From assembly GCA_021107335.1 (NCBI GenBank), contig JAIOSZ010000327.1:1-8245 (forward strand): a DNA stretch of 8,245 nucleotides, in the 5' to 3' direction. Below, one piece after another: positions 1-7,272 of the stretch. The notes below the pieces were generated by a model. The model was given only the letters and a program-made list of their open reading frames with translations. It was not told the DNA's origin and did not search any database. Numbering within the stretch: the first letter of the stretch is position 1; every line of letters starts with the position of its first letter. The DNA is from Desulfuromonadaceae bacterium. Lineage in GTDB: Bacteria > Desulfobacterota > Desulfuromonadia > Desulfuromonadales > Syntrophotaleaceae. Made by a program: the position numbers and the translations under genes.

Positions 1-168
1 TACCTGCTGGTACGCAACGCTTTAAAAGGGAATTTGATCTCCCTGACTCTAAAGAAACGGCGAAAATACTCTTTTGTTCGGCAGTACCTGGAATATAACA
101 ATGGCCAACGGTGCAAATCCGCGGGCCATAGTTCTTCTGGTGTAACTTCTGACTACACAACAAGCTAA
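1..168 (+). CDS. Possible C-terminal fragment of an unidentified protein, cut by the window edge
   Basis: Frame 1 stays open from the first base to a TAA at 166-168, giving 55 residues without a start codon in the window. The translation is rich in Lys and Arg (for example a KKRRKYSF stretch near residue 18) and ends in a Ser/Thr-rich tail. I recognise no family. About 57% of the third codon positions in the first 42 codons are G or C, which is compatible with coding here. A competing frame starting at base 3 is open only to a TAA at 96-98 and has a much lower GC3. The minus strand is also open over about 170 bases. An open run of 55 codons can occur by chance, so this is tentative. If real, the gene ends 110 nt before the next start and precedes that gene's own promoter. 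Confidence 0.33.
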   Translation, partial: YLLVRNALKGNLISLTLKKRRKYSFVRQYLEYNNGQRCKSAGHSSSGVTSDYTTS

Positions 169-185
169 TTGTTCAGCAAAAGACT

Positions 186-213
186 TTGCCTTCAGTCCAT
201 AAGCGGTTATAAT
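186..213 (+). promoter_or_regulatory. Sigma-70-type promoter for the receiver-PilZ gene
   Basis: TTGCCT at 186-191 (four of six matches to TTGACA) is followed, after 16 bases, by a perfect TATAAT at 208-213. Transcription would start near 220, giving a 5' leader of about 60 nt. The gene's Shine-Dalgarno sequence AAGGAG lies at 266-271, seven bases before the ATG at 279. The surroundings are AT-rich compared with the genes. Confidence 0.6.
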
Positions 214-220
214 TAGCCGC
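203..220. promoter_or_regulatory. Inverted repeat enclosing the -10 box, possible operator
   Basis: GCGGTTATAATTAGCCGC is an almost perfect palindrome: arms GCGGTTA and TAGCCGC match at six of seven pairs around a TAAT centre. It encloses the -10 hexamer, so a dimeric repressor bound here would block polymerase. The regulator is unknown. A chance palindrome is possible. Confidence 0.35.
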
Positions 221-278
221 ATTCAAAATCAATACATGGTTTTCCCCAGATAAAATCACGGCTCCAAGGAGACACTTC

Positions 279-1028
279 ATGGCTGGCAACCCCAAGATCC
301 TTATCTCTGCGGAGATCATCCCCTCACTCGACCTTGATGATGATTTTGCCAGTCGAGAACGATTCGATATTCTAATCGCCCGCGACGGCCAACATGCCTG
401 GGACCTGATCGAAAAAGAACGCCCGGACCTGGTGTTTCTGGACCTTTACAGCGCCAGCTTGGCCGGAGATGCCTGCTGCGAAATGATCCGCCAAGACTTG
501 ACCCTGCAGGCCACGCCGGTCATTCTGGTCATCGACGGTCAGCACCGAGAAGATCTGGCCCGCTGCCTGAAGGTCAAATGTACTGACGTGATCTTCAAAC
601 CCCTCAACAACCATCTGCTGCTGGCCACCTCGCGCCGCATTCTCGGCCTGGCCTATCGTTCCTTTCCCCGTGTTCCGTCCCGTCTCATCGTCCGTTACGG
701 TGTCGATGCAAAAAACCTGTTCCACGCCTTTTCCGTCAATCTCAGCTCGGGTGGCGTGTTCATCGAAACGGACGAGCCCTATGCGCCGGACCAAGAGCTG
801 TTTCTTGAATTCAGTCTGCCCAATGTCAGTCAGCCGGTCATCTGCAAGGCCTTCGTAGCCTGGATCAATGCGGAGCAGCAGCCGGTCAACCCTGGCATGC
901 CCTCCGGTATGGGGCTGCAGTTTCTATCCTTGAGCCTGCCCGACCTGTTAGCGGTGTGGGAACATATCTCCCACGACAACGACCCACAGCCCAGCCTCAA
1001 ACAGGCCAAAATCCTGGCCCCGAGCTAA
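279..1028 (+). CDS. Response-regulator receiver domain fused to a PilZ domain
   Basis: A 249-residue cytoplasmic protein. Residues about 5-122 form a CheY-like receiver with the usual phospho-acceptor position Asp55 (in VFLDLY) and the conserved Lys107-Pro108. The acidic pair normally near the N-terminus is replaced (ILISAEI), and the conserved Thr/Ser after strand 4 is Ile85, so phosphorylation may be weak or lost. Residues about 125-235 form a PilZ domain with both cyclic-di-GMP-binding motifs: RxxxR at Arg131-Arg135 and NLSSGG at 154-159. This pairing is common in Geobacter-like and myxobacterial proteins, where it links second-messenger binding to motility, polysaccharide or gene-expression outputs; the target here is not shown by the sequence. 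The start is supported by AAGGAG seven bases upstream and by the promoter at 186-213. A membrane-protein gene follows 96 nt downstream on the same strand. Confidence 0.88.
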   Translation: MAGNPKILISAEIIPSLDLDDDFASRERFDILIARDGQHAWDLIEKERPDLVFLDLYSASLAGDACCEMIRQDLTLQATPVILVIDGQHREDLARCLKVKCTDVIFKPLNNHLLLATSRRILGLAYRSFPRVPSRLIVRYGVDAKNLFHAFSVNLSSGGVFIETDEPYAPDQELFLEFSLPNVSQPVICKAFVAWINAEQQPVNPGMPSGMGLQFLSLSLPDLLAVWEHISHDNDPQPSLKQAKILAPS

Positions 1029-1124
1029 CCTACGTTTGCGGAGATGAAGCCTCAGCCTGCCGTTCTGTCCAAGGCCGTCCGATGATTCTTCGCTTCCCGC
1101 AAGCCATCAGGAAGCCGTACCGCC

Positions 1125-1688
1125 ATGCTTTCAACCCCGTACCGTAAATTCGCTTCCGCATTCCTCCTTGCAGGCACCGGCTTGACCGGCTTCTGGCTCG
1201 GGGAAGGCTTCCTTCCCTTAATCTCAAGCTGGGTGTTGCTGGCCCTTATTGGCCTGCCCTTGGCCACGGCGGCCCTGGCTCCTCGTCACGACAGTTTCCA
1301 TCTGCGCACCACCCTGCTAGCCGCGACACTGCTGTTTATCGGTGCCTGGTTTACCGGCCAGACGGTCGCCGGTCGAGCCTTTGATGACTGTCTGGCCCGG
1401 GGCGAAGAGGTTCGCCAGGCCCTAGGCAGCTATCGCCTGCAGCAAGGCCAGTTCCCTCAGCAATTGAGTGATCTGGCTATCGACCTTCCTGGCCAGCGCC
1501 TTTTGCATGCGACCCTGCTGACCTACCAACCTAAAGAGGGCGACTATCGTCTGTCCTTTGCTAATACTCTGGTCGAACATGTGGCCAACGCCCGCTACCC
1601 TTTCCTGTTGCCCGAAATCGAGACGATCCTGGAATCGCCAACCGCCCTCGAAGCACCCTTCCAAAACGACCCCGAGTTTGATCCTTAA
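1125..1688 (+). CDS. Hypothetical membrane protein with three helices and a pseudopilin-like segment
   Basis: A 187-residue protein of unknown function. Three hydrophobic stretches at about 10-27, 32-52 and 61-79 should be membrane helices. The remaining hundred residues are soluble. Residues about 86-117 read like the region after the helix of type II secretion pseudopilins (a short helix, then SYRLQQGQFPQQLSDL), and a later YRLSF strand also resembles those proteins. This is similarity of pattern, not a family assignment. There is no prepilin-peptidase site. The ATG is the only plausible start: an in-frame TGA lies at 1083-1085 with no start codon between, and AGGAAG at 1109-1114 sits ten bases upstream. 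The 96-nt gap after the receiver-PilZ gene has no obvious terminator, so the two may be co-transcribed. The gene ends 63 nt from the stop of the convergent ABC gene. Confidence 0.7.
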   Translation: MLSTPYRKFASAFLLAGTGLTGFWLGEGFLPLISSWVLLALIGLPLATAALAPRHDSFHLRTTLLAATLLFIGAWFTGQTVAGRAFDDCLARGEEVRQALGSYRLQQGQFPQQLSDLAIDLPGQRLLHATLLTYQPKEGDYRLSFANTLVEHVANARYPFLLPEIETILESPTALEAPFQNDPEFDP

Positions 1689-1751
1689 CCTCACATCGTC
1701 TATCAGCGGCCTGGGTATCCATTGATCCGACCGCGCAGGCGCCACAGCAGC

Positions 1752-3527
1752 CTATAACTCTTCACTGCCATTGGCCAGATCCTGCAGCCGCCAGAGGCGG
1801 GCGTAAAGGCCATTGGCCGCCAGCAGTTCAGCGTGACTGCCGCTTTCGCGGATAGAGCCATGGTGAAGCACATGGATACGGTCGGCAGCACTCACCGAAC
1901 GCAGCCGATGAGCGATAATCAGCGCGCTGCGTCCCTTGCGGGCCCGATCCATCTCGGCCTTGACCTGAGCCTCGGTGCCGGCATCGAGGCGGCTGGTCGC
2001 TTCATCGAAGACGATGATAGCGGGCTTCTGCACCAACGCACGCACCAGACAGAGCAGTTGCCGCTCGCCGGAGGGAAGGTTTTTTCCCCGCTCATCAATA
2101 CGCCCCTGCAACCCGCCCAACCGTTCAACAGCCAACAGACAGCCACTGCGCTCGATGAGATTTAGTAATTCCCTATCGTTGTACAACTGCTGCGGGTCGA
2201 GGTTGTTGCGCACCGTACCTGCAAAGAGAAAGGGGTCCTGGGCTACCCAGCCGATGCGCTGACGCACCAGCGCCGGATCGAGGCTCGCAAGATCAACGCC
2301 ATCGAGCAGAATGCGTCCGGAAGTCGGCTGATAAAAGCGCAGCAGCATACGCCCAATGGTGGTCTTGCCACTACCGGTATCGCCGACCAGGGCAACGGTC
2401 TGGCCCGATTCGATGCTCAGATCGATATTCTTCAACACCGGGGTCCGACCATCGTAACTGAAAGAAACTTTCTCCAGCCGCAAGTCTCCTTCGCCACCCG
2501 TAGGCAGTTGGTTCCCCGCTGCTTCAGGCGGTTCATCAAACAATTGGAACAACCGTTCCAATGAGGCGTTACTCGACTGTAGCAAGGAGTATTGGGCCGA
2601 TAGTTTACGTAATGGAGAAAAAAACCGCTGCACATACTCGATAAAGGCCACCAGGGTGCCAAAGGTCGCGGTGCCAGCGAGCACGCCGCTACCGCCACGC
2701 CAGAGAATGCCCGCGATGGCGAGGGCGCTGAGGGTCTCCAGGGCGCTAAACAGGAAAGCGTCCCAGTGAATGGCACGAAAGGAACTCTGCCGATAGTCTT
2801 CTTGCAGAGTACCGAATTCCTCCAGAGTGCGCTGCTCCTGGCCGAACAGTTGGACCTCGTGAATACCGGCCAGGCGTTCAGCGAGATAACCATTAAGACC
2901 CGCTACCCTGGATCGCACCTGGCGCATGGCGCCACGCATACTGCTGCGAAACAGCCACAGGATCAATAGCAGCAAGGGGATCAGGGTAAAGGCCACCAGG
3001 GTCAGGTCCGGATTGAGCCACCACATGACCCCGACAATAAATATCAGGGCAAACAGTTCGCCGAAGGAAGCTGCCACCCCCGAGCCGAAAAGTTCTCCGA
3101 CGTTCTCGACATCACTGCTCAGGCGGGTCACCAGCCGCCCAGAGGGATGACGATCGAAATAGCTCACCGGCAGTCTTAGCATCCGGGCAAAGCCCAGTCT
3201 GCGCAGATCCGCCATAATCCGCTGACCGACACCCTGGGCCAGATAAGCCTGGACGAAGCCGAGCAAACTCTCGCCGCACACCGTGAGCAGAAACAGGACC
3301 ACGATCCATTCCAGGCCGGCCAGTTGTCCCGCCACGATATAATCATCGATAGCCACTTTGATCAGATAAGGCTGCACCAGGCGGGCGGCAGTGGCCAAGG
3401 GCAACAACACCATAGCTCCTGTCGCGCTACGCCGGTAAGGCAGCAGCAGGCGAAGAAAGCGCTGAAACAACGACCAGTCGAGGGAACGTCCGGTCACCTC
3501 GTCCATATCGAACATGCCCCGCTTCAT
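1752..3527 (-). CDS. ABC exporter half-transporter, subunit with intact Walker B and His switch
   Basis: A 591-residue type IV ABC exporter: an N-terminal six-helix membrane domain (about 25-310) followed by an ATPase domain (about 345-580), like MsbA, MdlB and YheH. Visible motifs are Walker A GDTGSGKT (382-389), Q-loop Gln430, Walker B ending Asp508 with catalytic Glu509, D-loop SRLD (512-515) and switch His540. The signature is LPSGE (484-488) instead of LSGGQ. The phrase TVRNNLDP after the Q-loop is typical of MdlB-type and ABCC-type domains. The start overlaps the stop of the other ABC gene by four bases (ATGA at 3524-3527), and GGAGGGG lies five bases upstream, which supports translational coupling; Met5 and Met8 are alternative starts. 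With its partner it should form an inner-membrane heterodimer. The substrate, possibly a lipid, drug or peptide, cannot be told from sequence. Confidence 0.93.
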   Translation of the reverse strand: MKRGMFDMDEVTGRSLDWSLFQRFLRLLLPYRRSATGAMVLLPLATAARLVQPYLIKVAIDDYIVAGQLAGLEWIVVLFLLTVCGESLLGFVQAYLAQGVGQRIMADLRRLGFARMLRLPVSYFDRHPSGRLVTRLSSDVENVGELFGSGVAASFGELFALIFIVGVMWWLNPDLTLVAFTLIPLLLLILWLFRSSMRGAMRQVRSRVAGLNGYLAERLAGIHEVQLFGQEQRTLEEFGTLQEDYRQSSFRAIHWDAFLFSALETLSALAIAGILWRGGSGVLAGTATFGTLVAFIEYVQRFFSPLRKLSAQYSLLQSSNASLERLFQLFDEPPEAAGNQLPTGGEGDLRLEKVSFSYDGRTPVLKNIDLSIESGQTVALVGDTGSGKTTIGRMLLRFYQPTSGRILLDGVDLASLDPALVRQRIGWVAQDPFLFAGTVRNNLDPQQLYNDRELLNLIERSGCLLAVERLGGLQGRIDERGKNLPSGERQLLCLVRALVQKPAIIVFDEATSRLDAGTEAQVKAEMDRARKGRSALIIAHRLRSVSAADRIHVLHHGSIRESGSHAELLAANGLYARLWRLQDLANGSEEL

Positions 3528-5254
3528 GCTAGCCCCTCCAGTTCCTGCTTCAATCGCTCCTGCTCCAGCAATCGCGCATAGCGGCCTTCCAGTGCCAGCA
3601 GTTCTGCATGAGAACCCTGCTCGGCAACCCGCCCCTGATCGAGTATGACGATATCATCGGCCATCTCCAGCAATGACACACGGGCCGAAACCAGGAATAC
3701 CGTTTTGTCTCGCAACAAAGGCTGCATGGCCTGCCACACCTGACGGGCCGTGGACGCATCGAGATGGCTGAAGGGGTCGTCAAGCAACCACAGACTGCCA
3801 TCCCTGGCCAGAGCCCGGCCAAGAGCTACCCGCTGCCGTTGGCCACCGGACAAGGCCTTGCCCCCTTCGCCGACCCGGGTGGCAAAGCCCTCTTCAAAAG
3901 CGGACACCTCGTCACTCAGGCACACCGCGTCGGCAACCTGCTGCAGCAGTTTTTCATCACCGGTAGGCTCCCCATAGAGCAGGTTATCTTGCAGAGAACC
4001 GGAAAACAACCGGCCCTCCTGAGGCACCATTGCCAAACGTTTACGATGTTCCACCACATCGAGAGTCGTCAGATCCTGTCGGTCAATGATGATTTCGCCG
4101 GGCAGGGATGGATAGAAACCGGCCAGCAATTGCAACAGGGTGCTTTTGCCGGAACCGGTGGCACCGCTGATGCCGACTAAACTGCCGGCGGCCAGGGACA
4201 GAGTAAAATCCTGCAACACCGGTTGATCAGTGTAAGAAAAATTCAGCCGCTGAATCTCCACGCTTGGCGCAGCAGCAACTGCCACCAGCGGAAGCCTGTC
4301 AGCCGAGGGAAGAGGTGTCAGCAAACTGCGCAACCTCTCGAGACTGGCCATGGCCCGCTGGCCGAGACTGAGCACCCAACCGAGCATCAAGGTCGGCATG
4401 GCCAGTTGCATGAGATAGGCGTTAAAGGCGATCAACTCGCCGAGAGACAGCTCCTCGGTCACGACCCGGGCACCGCCGACATAGAGGATAAGCAAGGTAC
4501 TGATCGGGGCGATCAGGGCCATGACCGGCCCAATCAGAGCCCGCAATCTGGCCAGCTTGAGAGAACTGGACAGATACTCACCATTAAGCTGCTCGAAATG
4601 ATCACAGCGTACGCCATGCAGATTGTAACTACGGATGACCGCCTGACCGGAAATCCCCTCTTCAAGGGCTTCGCTGATACGCCCCAGGCCCTTCTGTACC
4701 GCAGAAGAAGCAGTTAACAGGCGGCCGCTGAGATACTTAACCAGCACCAACAGCAGCGGATAGGGAATCAGGGCGAGCAGGGTTAATGATGGCGACAGAG
4801 AAAAGAGCAGTGCGAGGGTCAGCAGGTAGACGAGAACGGTGTTGATCAGGATCAGCAGGCCGAAGCCGGCCATGGTGCGGATATTGGACAGATCGTTGGT
4901 GCACCGGGACAGAAGATCGCCGGTACGGTGTCGGTCAAAAAAAGGGCCTTCCCGGCACAACAGGCTGGACAACAGATCCCGCCGCAGGTCGAGCTCCATG
5001 CGGCAGGCACTACGCAAAAAGGCAAACCGTGACAAAAGCCGGGTGCCGAAACGCAGCAGCGCTGCGACCACCAACACCGCCGCGGCCAGCAGCAATTGCC
5101 GGGGTGCCCCCTGTTGCGCAGCGTCCACCCCGACCTTAAGCATCCAGGGCAAGAGCAGCCCCAAGCCGTCGGTCAGCAGCAGCCAGACCAGCCCGACCAA
5201 CAACACAGAGCGGTAGGGTGCGAAATAGGGCAGGATCAGACGCAGGCGGGACAA
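3524..5254 (-). CDS. ABC exporter half-transporter, subunit with degenerate Walker B and His switch
   Basis: A 576-residue fused membrane and ATPase protein, the probable partner of the following gene. The membrane domain spans about 14-300, and the ATPase domain has Walker A GATGSGKST (364-372), Q-loop Gln412, a canonical LSGGQ signature (468-472) and D-loop SHLD (496-499). In Walker B the catalytic Glu is Asp493 (LLDDP), and the switch His is Ala524 (LVSARVS). These losses mark the degenerate-site half of heterodimeric exporters such as TM287/288, BmrC/BmrD (YheI/YheH) and probably MdlA/MdlB. The start codon is TTG: an in-frame TGA lies five codons upstream at 5267-5269 with no other start between, and GAAAGG (complement of 5263-5268) sits eight bases before it. 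Starting at the next Met (residue 38) would remove the first membrane helix. The gene begins 38 nt after the rimO stop. Confidence 0.93.
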   Translation of the reverse strand: MSRLRLILPYFAPYRSVLLVGLVWLLLTDGLGLLLPWMLKVGVDAAQQGAPRQLLLAAAVLVVAALLRFGTRLLSRFAFLRSACRMELDLRRDLLSSLLCREGPFFDRHRTGDLLSRCTNDLSNIRTMAGFGLLILINTVLVYLLTLALLFSLSPSLTLLALIPYPLLLVLVKYLSGRLLTASSAVQKGLGRISEALEEGISGQAVIRSYNLHGVRCDHFEQLNGEYLSSSLKLARLRALIGPVMALIAPISTLLILYVGGARVVTEELSLGELIAFNAYLMQLAMPTLMLGWVLSLGQRAMASLERLRSLLTPLPSADRLPLVAVAAAPSVEIQRLNFSYTDQPVLQDFTLSLAAGSLVGISGATGSGKSTLLQLLAGFYPSLPGEIIIDRQDLTTLDVVEHRKRLAMVPQEGRLFSGSLQDNLLYGEPTGDEKLLQQVADAVCLSDEVSAFEEGFATRVGEGGKALSGGQRQRVALGRALARDGSLWLLDDPFSHLDASTARQVWQAMQPLLRDKTVFLVSARVSLLEMADDIVILDQGRVAEQGSHAELLALEGRYARLLEQERLKQELEGLA

Positions 5255-5292
5255 GGGCGAAACCTTTCAAAGAAATCCGGCCGGGCAAAACT

Positions 5293-6654
5293 CTATTGGT
5301 CAGACAGCGGCTCGGACGGATCGACAATCTCGCCGATCAGATCGTAATCGGAAGAGTCGGTAATGCGCAGCGGCACAATATCGCCGATCTCCGCCTGACC
5401 ATCGGTGATGTAAACCTGACCGTCGATATCGGGCGCCTGGCGGACACTGCGACCGCTAAGCAGCAGCTCGGTTTCCTCGCTGTAACCTTCCACCAGCACC
5501 GGTTCGATGCGATCGATCAGCGCTCTGTTGCGGCGGAAAGAGACCCGTTGTTGGGCCTTCATCAACTTGTCCATACGGCTCTTTTTGGTTCGTTCGGCGA
5601 CCTGATCAGGTAATGTGGCCGCCGGGGTACCCTCTTCGCGAGAATAGCGAAACACCCCCACGCGATCGAAGTGCCCCTCTTTGACAAAGGCCAACAGCTC
5701 GGCAAACTGCGACTCGGTCTCACCGGGGAAGCCGACGATAAAGGAGGTGCGCAAAGTGAGGTCGGGAATGGCCAAACGCAGACGCTCGACCAAACCGCGA
5801 ATAGCCTGTTGATCAATACGTCGGTTCATCAGACCGAGAACGGTATCATTGATGTGCTGAAAAGGTACATCGAGGTAATTGCAGATTTTCTCTTCGGCGG
5901 CCATCAACTCGACGAGTTCGTCGCTGACACCTTCTGGATAGGCATAGAGCAGGCGCAACCAGTGCAAACCTTCGACTTTAACCAGTTCCCGCAGCAAACC
6001 GGCCAGGGTGGAACCGTCGTTGTGGTCAAGACCAAAAGCAGTCAGGTCCTGAGCGATAAGGTTGACCTCCTTCACCCCATCAGCCACCAGGCCTGTGACC
6101 TCAGTCACCACCGATTCGATGCTGCGCGAACGTAGCGGACCGCGCAATTGAGGAATAATGCAATAGGAACAGTGATTATCGCAGCCCTCGGCAATCTTGA
6201 CGTAGGTCGAGTAGAAGGGCGAGGATTTAACCCGCGGCGTGGTGTGATCGTAGAGATACTGGGGGATGTCAATCGCCTGCAGGGGCCCACCCTGGGGCTG
6301 ATGAGCATCGATCAGTTCCACCAGACGGGGCAACTCGCCGGTGCCGATAAAGATATCGACCTCGGGCAAATCTGCCACCAACTCCTCGGCATAGCGCTGC
6401 GGCAAGCAGCCGGTCACCACCAGCAGACGGCAATTGCCGTTCAACTTGTGATCGGCCACCTCGAGAATAGTCTCCACCGATTCTTCTTTGGCGTCCGAGA
6501 TAAAAGCACAGGTGTTGACAATGATGATCTCGGCCTGTGACTCGTCGGTAACGATTTCAAAACGCTCGGCGGGAAGATGGCCCAGCATGACCTCGGCATC
6601 GACTAGATTCTTGGCGCAGCCGAGGCTGACCATGCTCACTTTCTGTCTACTCAA
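5293..6654 (-). CDS. rimO: Ribosomal protein S12 methylthiotransferase RimO
   Basis: RimO is a radical-SAM enzyme with two iron-sulfur clusters that adds a methylthio group to a conserved Asp of ribosomal protein S12. With a start at 6654 the protein has 453 residues, close to the usual 440-450. The N-terminal UPF0004 domain carries its three cluster cysteines, Cys13 ([16 protein letters not shown]), Cys49 (VNTCAF) and Cys83 (TGCLPQRY). The radical-SAM CxxxCxxC motif is Cys158-Cys162-Cys165 ([10 protein letters not shown]). A TRAM domain occupies roughly the last 65 residues. SLGCAKN has Ala where SLGCPKN is commoner. The VMLG and YAYPEG-type motifs favour RimO over MiaB. The start is uncertain: TTG at 6654 gives an N-terminus ([12 protein letters not shown]) matching homologues, while GTG at 6663 or TTG at 6687 would add 3 or 11 residues. 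It lies 45 nt after yajQ and 38 nt before the ABC pair. Confidence 0.95.
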   Translation of the reverse strand: MSRQKVSMVSLGCAKNLVDAEVMLGHLPAERFEIVTDESQAEIIIVNTCAFISDAKEESVETILEVADHKLNGNCRLLVVTGCLPQRYAEELVADLPEVDIFIGTGELPRLVELIDAHQPQGGPLQAIDIPQYLYDHTTPRVKSSPFYSTYVKIAEGCDNHCSYCIIPQLRGPLRSRSIESVVTEVTGLVADGVKEVNLIAQDLTAFGLDHNDGSTLAGLLRELVKVEGLHWLRLLYAYPEGVSDELVELMAAEEKICNYLDVPFQHINDTVLGLMNRRIDQQAIRGLVERLRLAIPDLTLRTSFIVGFPGETESQFAELLAFVKEGHFDRVGVFRYSREEGTPAATLPDQVAERTKKSRMDKLMKAQQRVSFRRNRALIDRIEPVLVEGYSEETELLLSGRSVRQAPDIDGQVYITDGQAEIGDIVPLRITDSSDYDLIGEIVDPSEPLSDQ

Positions 6655-6699
6655 AACAATCACTTTCTCTCTTGCAAAGGGTCGCAAAAAACATTCGAC

Positions 6700-7185
6700 C
6701 TAAGAACGCATATTGACGTATTGCAGCTCAATCCCCAGATCCTGGCCCTTGAGCAGCTGCATGACCTCCTGCAGGTCATCGATCTTCTTGCCAGACACCC
6801 GCACCTGGTCATCCATAATCTGCGCCTGGACCTTGAGCTTGGCTTCCTTGATCCGCTTGACGACTTCCTTGCCCTTCTCCTTGGAAATTCCCTGGACAAT
6901 GGCCACCCGCTGGCGCACCGCACCGCTAGAAGCCGGTTCTTTGGTGCCATAATCGAGACATTTGGGCGAAATACCGCGCTTCACCAACTTGCCCTTGAGA
7001 ACATCGACCACCGCCTGCAGCTTGTAGTCATCGGCCCCCAACAGCACGATAGCGTCTTCTTGCAGATCAATCTCGTTATGGGTGCCTTTGAAATCGTAAC
7101 GTTGGCCAATCTCTTTCAGGGCCTGATTAACAGCGTTATCGACTTCCTGCATGTCAACCTTGGATACAATATCGAAACTTGGCAT
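6700..7185 (-). CDS. yajQ: YajQ family nucleotide-binding (cyclic-di-GMP-linked) protein
   Basis: A 161-residue cytoplasmic protein of the YajQ (UPF0234) family, full length compared with about 163 in E. coli. It has the hallmark N-terminus [25 protein letters not shown] start, then RYDFKGT at about 29-35, and two ferredoxin-like alpha/beta repeats. Homologues bind nucleotides; in Xanthomonas a YajQ protein binds cyclic-di-GMP and acts with a transcription factor, and in Pseudomonas a YajQ protein supports phage phi6 transcription. Which role applies here is unknown. The ATG is preceded at six bases by AAGGGG. A candidate promoter lies 59-87 bases upstream (7244-7272), and rimO follows 45 nt downstream, so yajQ probably heads the operon. 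Confidence 0.95.
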   Translation of the reverse strand: MPSFDIVSKVDMQEVDNAVNQALKEIGQRYDFKGTHNEIDLQEDAIVLLGADDYKLQAVVDVLKGKLVKRGISPKCLDYGTKEPASSGAVRQRVAIVQGISKEKGKEVVKRIKEAKLKVQAQIMDDQVRVSGKKIDDLQEVMQLLKGQDLGIELQYVNMRS

Positions 7186-7228
7186 TTTGAACCCCTTCTA
7201 TGTTGGCGCTTACTTACAGCGAATATCC

Positions 7229-7270
7229 CTCATGAATCAAGGACTTATAGCACAGCTTCACACTCATGAA
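7229..7270. promoter_or_regulatory. Two TTCATGAG sites flanking the yajQ -10 box, possible operator pair
   Basis: On the minus strand TTCATGAG occurs at 7270-7263 and again at 7236-7229, 34 bases apart (about three helical turns). Each contains the palindrome TCATGA. The first overlaps the proposed -35 box and the second lies around the expected start of transcription, a layout that suits a repressor. The regulator is unknown, and the sites are short enough to be chance. Confidence 0.3.
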
Positions 7271-7272
7271 AA
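7244..7272 (-). promoter_or_regulatory. Candidate promoter of the yajQ-rimO-ABC operon
   Basis: Read on the minus strand, TTTTCA (7272-7267) is followed after 17 bases by TATAAG (7249-7244), preceded by TGC, which makes an extended -10 element. Transcription would start near 7237, leaving a leader of about 50 nt before the yajQ ATG. No hairpin with a T-run ends lolA transcription upstream, so read-through from lolA is also possible. Confidence 0.45.

Noticed and set aside
1..20. Sigma-54 promoter-like GG...GC pair
   Set aside because: The spacing between GG (9-10) and GC (19-20) is eight bases, not the required ten, and the flanking bases do not match.
101..129. Cobalamin-riboswitch-like string CGGTGCAAATCCG inside a GGCC hairpin
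   Set aside because: The short core resembles the cobalamin riboswitch, but the remaining conserved boxes are absent, it lies upstream of the promoter at 186-213, and it overlaps a possible coding frame.
1..278. Cyclic-di-GMP (GEMM-type) riboswitch upstream of the PilZ gene
   Set aside because: GCAAA and GGGCC strings are present, but the GNRA tetraloop hairpin and the second conserved arm are missing, and the region lies before the likely transcription start.
372..794. Long open frame on the minus strand across the receiver-PilZ gene
   Set aside because: It is antisense to a gene with clear domains and its translation shows no recognisable motif. Long antisense frames are common in this codon usage.
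1689..1751. Bidirectional terminator between the convergent genes
   Set aside because: The best stem is GCCTG (1709-1713) with CAGGC (1736-1740), only five pairs with a 22-base loop and no T-run.
4223..4717. 164-codon plus-strand frame opposite the first ABC gene
   Set aside because: Its translation is low-complexity and rich in Gln, His and Arg, as expected from antisense reading of a membrane-protein gene.
6721..7269. 182-codon plus-strand frame opposite yajQ
   Set aside because: It mirrors a well-conserved gene, has no ribosome-binding site or domain, and looks like a shadow of yajQ codon usage.
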